Positions 1-11,500 of a DNA stretch of 64,000 bases are shown in pieces. The notes under the pieces are model-generated. The model made no database searches. It was not told where the DNA came from and saw nothing but the letters and a program-made list of their open reading frames with translations. Source of the stretch: Tetrahymena elliotti 4EA (taxonomy: Eukaryota; Ciliophora; Oligohymenophorea; Hymenostomatida; Tetrahymenidae); NCBI GenBank assembly GCA_000231825.2, contig JH720392.1, forward strand, positions 124,549 through 188,548, read 5' to 3'. A program made the translations under genes and the position numbers. How positions within the stretch are numbered: position 1 is the stretch's first letter; the number at the start of each line of letters is the position of its first letter.

Positions 1-19
1 CTTAAAAAAGCGAGTTTCA

Positions 20-1298
20 TCAAAATTTAAATCTTTCTTAAAATAAATTTGAAATAATAATTAAGTTATATTAGAAATAATCTATCAACTTCATAGAATT
101 TAAATTTGGGATACTTTTATCTAAAACATTAACATAGGGTTGGCTTTATTTAATTTTTATAAGCTTCAATTACCCAACGTTTTTTAAACATGTTTCTGTT
201 AAATAAATGTCATATTAAAAAAAATTTTAAAGAATCCCCCCTATTAAGCCAATTAATTGGTTAGTATATTATTAATATTTATTTTTAGAAATAATTTTTA
301 AATTACAATATTTTTTACTATTCATCTAAAAATCAAATAGCTTAAATTTAGCTATTTTTTTGAACTTTAAATTAATTGGATTTATTCTAAAAAGTTTTCT
401 TTATATTTCTAAAATAGATTTAAAGTTTGAAAGTTTTGACTGATTTTCTTAAAATAAATTAATGATCAAGTAGATTTATTATTTCTATTGGAAGAATTGA
501 ATGCAAATTAATTACCTTGTTTGGCATAGACATCACCAAAATTTTGATCTTTGATTTCTTCAGTTAAATTGCAAAAATTAGCTAAATGGGTCAAAGGTAT
601 CATACTAAACTAATTAAAATGATAAAATATTAAAAAAACCAATTATTTTAAATTTATTAATATAAATTTATAATAAAAATCTTCTTGTAGGTGTTTTTAA
701 GTTTTGATACTGGATTTTAATTAATTTTTTAATATAATTTGATTATAATGGAAATATTGCAAATGTATATTTTCTATTATCCTGAAGATTGCTTTTAAAA
801 TATAATAATTTCTAGTTTTATTACTTAATCAATTTCAAATGAGACAGTAACAAAATTCATTGCTTGAACTATCTCATCAACTTATCTGAAATATTTCTCA
901 TTCAAATAACTTCTTTTTTACAATTATTTATTTATTCGATCAGATCTCTGCTCTTCTTCTTTATAATGCTTAAAACTTCTTTCCAATTTTGTGCTGCTTC
1001 TTAATTTGCTTTTAACCTATTTTTTTTACATCCCTTGCAAATCAATATAAGAATCAATCGAATCCTATAAAGCGCTCTAATCATTCATTTAAATTGGTGA
1101 GTTCTTCATTTAACTTGATTAATTTCTTTGCCTCTTTGGAGGAGAATGAGAATTATTTATTCTAACTACACTCGATTTAACTATTTAATTTCCTTAGTAA
1201 TTGTATTTAACATCTTCATGTTACAGATAAGGTTCATCTTACTCATATACTATACGACCATATTTATTAAGCTTTACTTTATCTTAAAAGTTTCCCAT
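20..1298 (-). CDS. Uncharacterised protein, three exons
   Basis: Minus-strand gene with exons 825..1298, 516..609 and 20..240, about 262 residues. The start is the ATG at 1298, and TGA at 20-22 ends it. Phases agree at both junctions: phase 0 at the GTAATA donor at 824, phase 1 at the GGTAATT donor at 515. Acceptors are TTAG at 610 and ATAG at 241. The N-terminal 150 residues are basic and glutamine/serine-rich, with a charged helical stretch (SFKHYKEEEQRSDRINKQ). The C-terminal part is more hydrophobic (SIPNLNSMKLIDYFQYNL). No family is recognised. TAA/TAG are used as Gln throughout. Exon structure is well supported by frame consistency; function is unknown. Confidence 0.65.
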
Positions 1299-2137
1299 AG
1301 CTAATAAGTATGCAATCCTTTGTATAATGTTTTTTAAATCCTATTAAATTGAGAGCTAAATCGATCGTCCTTATTACTTTATATAATATTTTACAATAAC
1401 GAAATTAATTGTATTTTACTAAATAGATTAATAATTTCTTTAATTCACTAAAATTAAGCATCAACCGATTAAATTGATAATAAACATATAATTAATAATA
1501 AATAACACAAATCTTTATTTATTTACTATTCGTTGATTGCTCGCTTTTATTAATTCAATTAGCTTCATTAATTATTTGCTTGTTTTTAAAAATATCTACT
1601 TTAAAAATATGAAACTTCACCATTTTTTTTAGGATTTCTCTGTAAGATCTATCTAAGTAATTGATAACACAAAAAACTAACTAATTAAATTTAATCAGAC
1701 AATTGTTATTTTTTATACTTTAGTTTCTCATTTATTTATGAGCTAAAAAGAAATTAGATAAATAAATTTTTTATTTAAACAAATGTTGCCTTGGTCCCCA
1801 TCTCTTTACATAATTCATTTGATAAAATATTTAAATATATGGTAGATAGATAGATAGATTTAACAATTTATCAAATTGTAAAATAAATCTGAAAATCAAT
1901 AAAATAAATTTATCTTTTATGATAAATCCAGTATTTGTTTAACAAAAAAAGTATGAATGAATTTTGAGAAATTAGTTGGTTTGATTAAAGATTGGATGGA
2001 TTTAATATAAAATAAATAGATAATTTTAGTAGATACATATTTAGTTGAAAAACTTTTTTAGGTTATTTATATAGTTCTTATATTTTTAATTAAATATTTA
2101 ATTAGATTTGGAAGGAGTGAAATAAAACAACAACTAC
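1299..2137. other. Intergenic stretch, A+T rich
   Basis: No coding frame seen. It holds a short TAGA microsatellite at about 1842-1860. It separates two minus-strand genes and must contain the 3' UTR of the next gene and the promoter of the first, but no motif can be picked out. Confidence 0.5.
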
Positions 2138-3322
2138 TCAGTATCGTTTTGAAGAACTTGTAGACAATTGAGGAGAATTCTTGATGAGACTATTATTCAT
2201 ATAGTTTTTACTAGGAGTAATCAAAAGATTTCCAGTAGTTTTCTTAGGCAATTAAGTTTTTTTACCAGGCTGCAATGTATTTAAGTTGTTGTTAGTTATG
2301 CTATGTTTTTTAGGAGGATTTATAATTTCTGAGTAGTCTTAAGAGGATAAGAAATCTTATTATCTAATTTAAGAATCTAAATGGTTATGAAAACTATTCT
2401 AAAAAGTGGAGCTTTAATTTTATATTTGAGACTAGGCACTTTGTTTGATAGGGAGTTGTTGGAAATCACTTTCTTTAAAAATACCAACCTAATCTTAGTT
2501 TCTGATTTCAATATAATTAGACTTTGGGTATTTTTAAACAAGCTCATAATTATCACCTTTACTAACAAAAAAGAAATCTTTGCCTTATGAATGAGTATCA
2601 ACTAAAGCAACTAAATTAATTTTAGTTTAAGTATCTTAATAATCCCATAAATTATTATTTTAAGTTTTATTATTTGTATCATTATATTAATTATCGTTAT
2701 TATTCTTTCTATCGTAATTTTTTCTTTGTTCCTCTTTTTTCTATTCTCTTTTCAAATACTTTTAATAACAAATAGTAACATTTGTTGGTAAACATTCTTC
2801 TATATTATCATCATCAGTTAAAAAAAAGTTAAGATTATCATTCTTCTTTTTGAAAATGGTAAAAAGATCCTCAATTTTCTTAAATGTTTTCAGATTCTGC
2901 TCTATTCTATCATACATATATTCATAGCTTAGCTTCTCAATCTTAGAATAATTCAAATCACTATTGTATGGTTCATGATTTTAAAGAATTGAATCCAATT
3001 GTGTTCTTGGCTCTACTTAATTCTAATAATCAAGAACCTACTCTTTTATCGGATGCATTTTTTCATATTTAAACTACTTTTTCGTTCTTACTATCTTATC
3101 TCTTAATTCATCTTCTATTATATCATCCTTCACTTATTCTTATTTTACAAAAGCAGGATATTCTGGCATCAAAGGATAGTCCAAAATAATTTATGATCTC
3201 TCAGGAAACAAAGATTCATCCCTATCATCTATCTCCCAACTTTGCTAATAAATCTGATTTTATTATTCATTTAATTAACTGTTTTAAGTTTAAACCATCT
3301 GCTATAATTTAGGGTTATTCAT
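2138..3322 (-). CDS. Uncharacterised charged protein, single exon
   Basis: One uninterrupted frame of 394 codons from the ATG at 3322 to TGA at 2138-2140, with many TAA/TAG read as Gln. The middle is acidic/lysine-rich and likely helical (YDRIEQNLKTFKKIEDLF), followed by an Asn/Gln-rich stretch. Around residues 230-290 there is a segment that could be a small SH3-like or beta domain (LVALVDTHSQGKDFFFVSKG). The C-terminus is Ser/Thr/Asn-rich and basic. No known family recognised. The frame stays open upstream of the chosen ATG, so a 5' extension is possible. Confidence 0.65.
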
Positions 3323-3829
3323 TTTATTCTTAACTTAGATATGTTTTACTTCTTTTAAACTCGTACACTATGTATTTATCAATATGATATTTTTTACAAA
3401 CCTATTCGTTTATTTTATAAAAAATTCAATTTAAAATTATTATTAAATTTTTAATAAAAACAAAAACACTCTTGATTATCGCAAATTTATCTGTTGGTCT
3501 AACAAAATAATCATTCATTCATTTTAATAATAAATAAATATTCTTTGATTTTTCATTTATTCATTCTATTTGTTCATTTATTGATTCTATTTGTTCATTC
3601 ATTCTAATTTGTTCATTTTTTAGCAAATAAAAATGTTGTCCCAAATAGCTTTTTTCAATAAATAAAAATTAAAAGACAATTTTGTTTGATTTAAGTAGTG
3701 TATGAGACTTTCATTTTTATGTATTTATTTAAAAAGAGGGTCAAATCCTTAAAGGCCACAAGGAGACTCTCTTAGGCATACTGGTTTGCATGTATAGAAA
3801 CATATCTTGATTTATTTTAATAAAATAAA
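3323..3829. other. Divergent intergenic region
   Basis: Lies between a minus-strand gene ending its 5' side at 3322 and a plus-strand gene starting at 3830. It contains repeats of a TTCATTTATTGATTC-like motif at about 3540-3620. No gene seen. Confidence 0.5.
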
Positions 3830-4701
3830 ATGAAAGAAATTGAAAAGTTTTACAACAATTTTGAAAATAAATTTGAAATAAATATGCAAATGAATGAAAA
3901 ATTAATTAGTTTATTAATACTTTGTAGCTTTTTGAAACATAAGAATAAAAAGATTTGCATAATATTATTTGATCGTTTGATTGATTAATACTTGATAAAT
4001 AGCTTTTATTAATTAGGGATATAGCAATACACACAAAGTTTTATAAATTTACTGAAACAAACCAAAAATTTAGCAAAAAAGAGCAATTTGATCAAAAAGA
4101 AATAGATTTTATTGAGTTTATGTCAACTATTCCTTGTTATTCAGTGCCTGCTCCAAATGAAAAGTCTAAGATCTTGAAAAAGATATTACTTTGGATTTGG
4201 ATTTGGTAGATACTTCTTTGTGGGGCTAAAGGATATTTTCTTTCAAAGATTGAGTTTTTTTCTGAATTAGTGGCTCTGGGAGTCCTTTGGTTTTCTTTTA
4301 ATTCTCTGAACTATTGCAACTGTGTTTTTTACATATTTGTTTGCATAATGAATGGAGTATTTATAATTATTAACCTTGCTACAAAAATTTAAGATGGAAT
4401 AGTAATTACTGACTTCTAGGATTAATATTAAAAAATATATATTATTCTCTCTTCGATAAGCTTTGTATTTTATATAGTTAGCATCTACTTTGCCTTCTAA
4501 GCATACAAAGAGTTCAAGGGTATAGCATACGACATCCTTGTGGCAACTTAAAATCATGAACAATCCATTTTAAGCTAATTTAATTCTCCATTGAAATTCA
4601 GAACATTTGCAAGCAATTTGAACTCTGCTAATAAATTAGATTAATAAGATTCTTCATAATAATTTAATATAGATGAACTAAAAAAATACAAATAAAAATG
4701 A
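3830..4701 (+). CDS. Small multi-pass membrane protein
   Basis: Two exons, 3830..3923 and 4025..4701, 256 residues, ending at TGA 4699-4701. The intron runs GTAGC to ATATAG in phase 1; an alternative donor a few bases upstream cannot be excluded. Four hydrophobic segments are visible: ILLWIWIWQILLCG, ELVALGVLWFSFN followed by CVFYIFVCIMNGVF, and IYIILSSISFVFYIVSIYF. A YKEFKGIAYD cytosolic stretch and a Gln/Asn-rich hydrophilic tail follow. The layout resembles small tetraspan trafficking proteins of ciliates, but no family can be named from the sequence alone. Confidence 0.6.
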
Positions 4702-6114
4702 ATAAAATCAATATCAAACTCTCTCTTATTAAATATTTTAATTGTCAAATATTTACTGTAAATACTTTTGTTTTCACAATTTGAATCATTTCATTCATAT
4801 CTCAAAAATTAACAGTATACCATTTTATCATCTCTCACCATATTTTTCTATTTAAAAATAAAAATGTTTTGCTGCAAAAATAAAACAATTCATCAAATTA
4901 CATTTTGGCTTTATAAACCCTTCAAAAACTAACCCTTATATATTTGAATGAGTTAATATAATAACAAATCACATTATAAAAACCAATAGGGTAATTAAAA
5001 TAATTAAAGAGTTTTCATGATATTTTACAATTAAACTAAGAACATTTTTTTGGAAATTTTACAAGAATAACCTATTTCATTTTCTTTTTTATTAAACTTT
5101 GAAATATTGATATTTAATAAATTATTTGTATTTATTAGATATAAATTTATTAGTTCAGAGTTGTTTCCATTTATATGCCTTGATCAGTTAATTTAACTTA
5201 AAAATTTACATAAAACCAAAGGATATTTTGAAAAAAACAACTTAATGATTAAAGTCATCAAAATTTTATTATTATTTTATAATTTATCTTAAAGCATATT
5301 ATCATTTTTTTTATTTTAAATAAAAAATAATAAATACCTCATTTCATTTTTTTGTTGTTTTTAACTAAAAATTAAATATGATAGAATATTGTTTTCTTAT
5401 TCTCTCTGAAATAATGTAAATTTATTTTAGATTTGTTTCTTTAAATATTTATTTAATTTAACAAAAAATAAATATGACCTCCTTTAAATTTTACATCAAA
5501 ACATGGTGAATAATAGTTAAAGTATATAAAGAGTTTTAATAATATTTAGTAATTTATTAAAAAACATAACATTTTTTCTAGAGTTTTAAATAAGGAAAAA
5601 TTAATTTGTTCATCCATTCTCTTTTTTTATGAAGAAAATGCGAGAGAATATTATTGATTTATCTAAATTTGCATGATATGACATAAAATTATATTAGATT
5701 TCTTACCATTATCAAAAATAATTGATTTTTTAATGCTCTTTGCATGATATGACATAAAATTATATTAGATTTCTTACCATTATCAAAAATAATTGATTTT
5801 TTAATGCTCTATTTTTCAAAAAATATATTTTGAAATTTCAAGAAAAATTAAACGAATGAAAAAGAAGCTTGTAGAAATAATGAGTGCATAAATATATTTA
5901 TTATGTATAGAGGTTTTGATTATATTTAATATGATTTCTCTAGATTTCTATTAGAAGAACATAAGTAAGTAAGATATAAAAATATTAATAGAGATATATA
6001 ATAATATTTTGATAAATAGAAGTAGCAGTATTATTAATTAATACAATACAAATCTAATTATTATATAAAGAAACATACTGATAGGAAAGTAGATTTATAA
6101 TTATTCATTTAAAT
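4702..6114. other. Intergenic stretch with one tandem duplication
   Basis: No gene seen over about 1.4 kb. It contains the exact 71-bp duplication listed separately at 5670-5810. The last few hundred bases are the likely promoter of the gene at 6115. Confidence 0.5.
5670..5810. repeat. Exact 71-bp tandem duplication
   Basis: The segment starting TGCATGATATGACATAAAAT at 5670 repeats without visible change starting at 5741. Two copies only. It is non-coding. Confidence 0.9.
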
Positions 6115-7754
6115 ATGATAGCAAATGCAGTGAAGGTAATATTTACCAATTTGAAGAAGCAAAATAAGCAAGCAAATAAAATTACCCATGAAGTTTAATT
6201 CTTCTTTAGTAAAGAAGAGAGGATTATGAAATGGAAAACTTTTTAAAATCCAAGAATGAAAAAGATGCAAGAAAAGTTATCAGATAAGTTTAATGAAGAT
6301 GAAGAAAAATACATTCAAAGGAAAGAGCGTAGAGAAAAAGAGCTTAAATTTTTAAAAGAGTACGAAGCTTATCAAAAACTAAAAGATGAATAACTGAGTG
6401 AAGTTCCTGCTAATTTGGTTATTAAAAATCTGTATTATCCTTAAACTAACACCTCTGTTCTCTTACTTGGTGTTGAGAAAAGAAATTAAATGCATGCCTC
6501 TTTTGTCCATGGTAATCATTATTTCCAATTATCACAACATTCTTTCATAATTTGTCAAAAGAAACATTTCAAACATAAAATCGTTCTTTATTTTGATCAT
6601 TTTGATGGCTGATTTGAATGATTTTTTAATTCAGAAAAAATAAATTTTTTTATTGAGAAAATTCTAGCTTTTATTCAAAAAAATATTAAAAATAAAAAAT
6701 AGATTGTATGGTAAATTTAAAGCCTAATTTAGTAACTACTTAGATAGCACCTGATATGCCATATTTTATTAGAACAAAGATATAATTTGATTAGGCATGG
6801 AGCCGTTTTGTAAAAGGGAAATTTGACTATAAATTTTATGTAAATCCTGATCCAGTTAGTTTATATGATATAATGCTTACAAGTGATAGTATTAATTAAA
6901 TGATGAATGGAGGTATCATTAATTGTTAGGATGTATTTGAAATAGGAAGTTTATTTGTATACACTAAAAGCCATATTTCTGAGGAATTTGAAGTTGATAC
7001 TTATCTTACTCCATTGCTTTATTTGTATAACAATCCTCATATACATTGTAACTTAGTAGTTAATGATTATCCTTTCCTTAAGTATAGAGAAAATGTTAAC
7101 AAGAATATTAGTTTGCCAGATTTAAAGGATTTGTTTGATTAATATAAACAGGTTTTAGAAGAACAAGGTGTCAAAACTATGTTTGATCCTTTACTTCTTA
7201 AGCCTGAATTATTCATCAATCCAAAGGTTGCTTACATTACTGAAACAATAAGAAATTCTTGTTACACTTCTAAAAAAGTTATCGCTATTGTTGATAGATA
7301 CATGACAGATGAGATAGAAAATTATTGGAAAAAATTATCAAAAGACCCTTAAAGTATAAATAGATTTTTGAATGATGATTACTTCAAGTAAAATTTGATA
7401 GAATAAAAAGAGCAGGAAATGAAACAAACAAAGAATTAAATTGGACCAGTTGTTACTGAAAAAGGTATTTAAATTGAAGACTATTCAGTGAGAGATACAT
7501 TCTTAGAATATGTAGAAAAACATGTTTTGTTAGATTTGATGCTTGGAACTTATGTCAGAGAATACTTTATTAATAATAAAATCTTCCCATTCACAGGAAA
7601 AAAATATACTGGTTAAAGAACTATGATTTAATAAATATTTGTCATGCTTGATCATTTCTATAACTAACATACTAAATCTACTAAAGAATAAGAAGCTCAA
7701 TCCTTTGATGAGCGTCTTGTTCATGGTACACCAAATGAAACTAAACTTTAATGA
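6115..7754 (+). CDS. TraB/PrgY-like protein
   Basis: Two exons, 6115..6511 and 6703..7754, 482 residues, ending at TGA. The intron (191 bp, GTAATC..AATAG) sits in phase 1 and its removal joins LGVEKRNQMHASFVH to DCMVNLKPNLVTT. That junction resembles the TraB family core, in which a short beta strand with Gly is followed by a His-containing helix and then KPD-like residues. A second family-like segment is KKVIAIVDRYMTDEIENYW near residue 320. The N-terminal 90 residues are a basic charged helix. TraB family members occur in bacteria and in eukaryotic mitochondria. Assignment rests on motif spacing only, so it is tentative; gene structure is firmer. Confidence 0.55.
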
Positions 7755-8565
7755 AATACTTAAAATTAATTAAGATTTACTTCTTTTATTACAAAAAATT
7801 GTAACTTTATTTTTATTCTGTTCACACAAAATACCTAATCCTCTTCAAAAAAAATTTAGTTTAAATTTATTCAAAAATGTATCATTCATTAATTTATCAC
7901 TTTTTTTTAAATTGCTTTAAAATGCTAATTATACAATAAACTATTTTGATACCATATATTTTTTAATATCAGAACCTTAAAAATATTAATAAGAGCAAAA
8001 AAAATTATCAGAAAATTCTATGTATAAAATTAATAAATTTCTCTAAAAATAGCAGTCAAAAGAAGAAATGTGGTATTCTGTTAAAAAAATTACTTTTATC
8101 ATTCAGTTAATATTTTTGTTTTTAAACTTTCTTCTCAAATAAAAATTGGAGTATGTGAATAATTCACTTTAATTATTTTAATTAAATATATGTTAGATCT
8201 TCTTAATTTTATTAAAATTGCATTTTTATAAAAAAAGAATATCTAATTTAATTATTTAATAAAAAAATTTTATTTATTTCATTTTTCTTTTAAAATATCA
8301 TTTGTTTTTCATTGTTTTTAAAAAAATGAATAATTAAGTTTACAACATATAAAAACACAGAAACTAATTACATAAATTAATTTTACACATTTTACATATT
8401 ATAACTTATTTATTCACTTATTTTCAAATTTTAATTTATTTCTGATATAAATCAATGCGCCTTTCATTGATGAGTCTAAAGACACTTTTGTAGTCAATCT
8501 TCTATGCTTTAAGATCAAAATATTATTTTTTTATAAAAAAAAAGTTTAAAAATAATTTTACTCTC
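7755..8565. other. Convergent intergenic region
   Basis: Lies between the 3' ends of the plus-strand gene ending at 7754 and the minus-strand micro-exon gene ending near 8566. No coding frame. One intron-like AG-N6-GTAT motif at about 7932-7945 lies beyond the inferred stop codon. Confidence 0.45.
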
Positions 8566-11500
8566 TCTTGTTAACAGAATCATTTTATAAGAATAACCTT
8601 AGTTCAATTCTTTGTATAGTTATAATTTTACCTTGATAATGTTCAAAATAATTAATTTTTTATATTTTTCATTTTTAACATTTTAAATAATAATAATATT
8701 TACCAACTATTAAATTAGAACAACTTATTAAATGAATTCCACATCAAAAATATGAAATCTATTACTCACTATTTTTATTGTTCGCTTGTAATAAAGTTTA
8801 ATTCAGAATGCAAATATTACAACCTATTTATTTATTTAATTTTGAAAAAATTATAAATATCTCAATTATTTGGAATAAAATGAAAATCTACTCTCTAAAT
8901 GAATAATTATTATCATGCCAAGTTTTTTCAAGATAAATTTACATTCTTTTTAATAAAAATTAAAAAAATTAAAATTTCTAAGAATCTCTAGAATATCTTA
9001 CTTGCTTTTATTTAATTAAATAAATCAAAATATCAATAAAACTTTATGAGATGTTTTAGTATTAATTACATGCTAATTAGATTAAATTTAAATTAGTGTG
9101 ACATACTTCTAAATTTAGCATTTTACTTTCTATTTTTCATCAAATGATATGACATTATTCATTCATTTCTTTTATAAAATCATTTAAATTACGGCCTTTT
9201 ATTAAATTTAATCCATATCTTTTATATTTAACTTTAAATCTTTCAAAAGTGATAATTACTCTCTTATTTATTAGAATAAATTAGTTAAAATCTTTTGATA
9301 TTTAATAAATTAAAATATTACTTCCATCTAGATTTAAAATTAGGAAAGATCTTCACTTAAAATGGTTAATGATTCTTAATTTTACAATCTGTTTTTTTGA
9401 AATTATTTTAAGTATCTGCTAAAATTTAATTCTTAAGATATTACTTCAAGCTTTTGATATTATTTATATTTAGTTAGAAATATTTAATTTTAAATGTATT
9501 TCTTAATATTACTTTGCACTATTTTAAATTCAAAATGTAGATGAATCTCATTAGAATTTATTTAATCCAAAAATATTACTCATAGCTATTTTTATTTTGA
9601 AAGTTATTTTATTATTTTTCAATTTAAAATTATTAAAGTTACTTCTTGCTATTTTTATTTAAAAAATAAATTAAATATCTTTAAATTTAAAATTATTTAA
9701 AGAAATTACTTCCAGCTTTAATGAATGAGTTATTTAAATAAATTATTTTTAAATTAAAAACCTTTTAATTCTTTTAATTTTAAATAATTTATCAAATTAG
9801 ATTACTCGAAGCTATTTATATTTTAAAATTATTAGATTATTTTTTAATTTCAAATTATAATAATTTTTACTCCAAGCTATATTTATTTGAAAATTAAATT
9901 AAATCTCTTTCAACTTAAGATTGTTTAAAGATGTTACTTTTTGCTATTTTAAGTTAGTTATTTAGATAAATAATTTATGTTTCATAAAAATTTCTAAAAA
10001 TAATACTTGAATCTATTTAGTTTCATAGTAAATATGATTTTTTAATACTTTCCAGTCTAAAATGATCAAGTATATTTACTTGCTATTGTTAGTTTTATTT
10101 TGAAAATGAATAGTTGATATTTTAATTAGAAATAGTAAGTAAAATTACATGCTGTTTGAATAAAAGTCAGTTTGAAGTTTAAAATTTACTTGAATAAGAT
10201 TTGAAATCTAATTTACATTCTATTTTGAAAATAAAGAGTCCTTAATTAATCAAGTTTAAAACTAAAAAAGTATTTTAATAATCTGAATTACTCCCTATTT
10301 ATTTCAAAAATTAATTAATTCCATATTTATTCTTTAAGGTAAAAATAATTTTTACTTGCTATTTTTTGTTAGATATTTTGTTAGCTCATTGTTAATGAAA
10401 TAATTCTATCAAAATTCAATTTGAGATATTTCTTTATTTATTACCCACTTGTTTTACATAAAAGTTATTATTATTTATTAAAAAGAACAGTCTCAAATTA
10501 TTACAAGCTTTTAGATTAAATAGATATTTTAGATTTTTTGTCATTGAACTTCATTAATAACTAAAGTTACATTCTTTTAATAGGATCAAGATTTATCACA
10601 AAACTTAAATTATAACTTCAAATTTGCTTACAATCTATTAATTAGCAAACAGTTAGTTGTAAATAAACAAAATCTAATATATTTCTTCTCAATCAATTTA
10701 AACAAAATCTTACGAACTATTTTCAAATTTTAATTTGCAGTCTTTTAATTTCTAATAAAAGCATTTATTTACATCCTATAAAATTTTATTGATAAAGTCC
10801 TGAGAGTAGTTTGTTTAAAAACTTACTTGCTATTTAATATTTAAATAATTTTAAAAATATTCGAATTTAAATACTTTTTTATGATTTACCCACTTTTTAT
10901 TGAATACCAAATGTTTGTTTTGTTATTAAATAAATTGCCATTACATCCTAATATAAATTATAATTTTTCCAGTCTACTTTTAAAGTCTATTTCAATTAAA
11001 TTATTTACTCTTTGCTATATTAAAATAAATCAATTTATGTTAAAAGACATTTGTTTTTACTTTCTATTTTAGGAGATTATATTTAATTAGCATTATTCTA
11101 ATTCAATTTTTTGAAGATATTACAAACTATTTTAAATATTGAATTAAATTTGCTGAAATTAAATTAAGCTTTTAAAGCTTTTACCTTTTTATTTTAATTA
11201 TTTAATTAATTAATTGTTATTAAATTTACAAATTTTAGAAAATTACTCCCAGCTATTTTATAAATAAAATGTATTCTATTGTATGAGTTTCTTATGAGAA
11301 TTCAAATATTCAAAAGTACTCGCTATTTTAGATATAAGCTTAGATTAAAAGAAAAAGAAAATAATAAATTACAATCTATTTTTAGACAAGCAAATTGAAT
11401 TAGACATAATTGATTTGAGGATGAATGTTTCAAATAGAATTACAATCTATTAATTATTTACATAATCATTAAGTAAATAATAAATTTATTCATCAATAAA

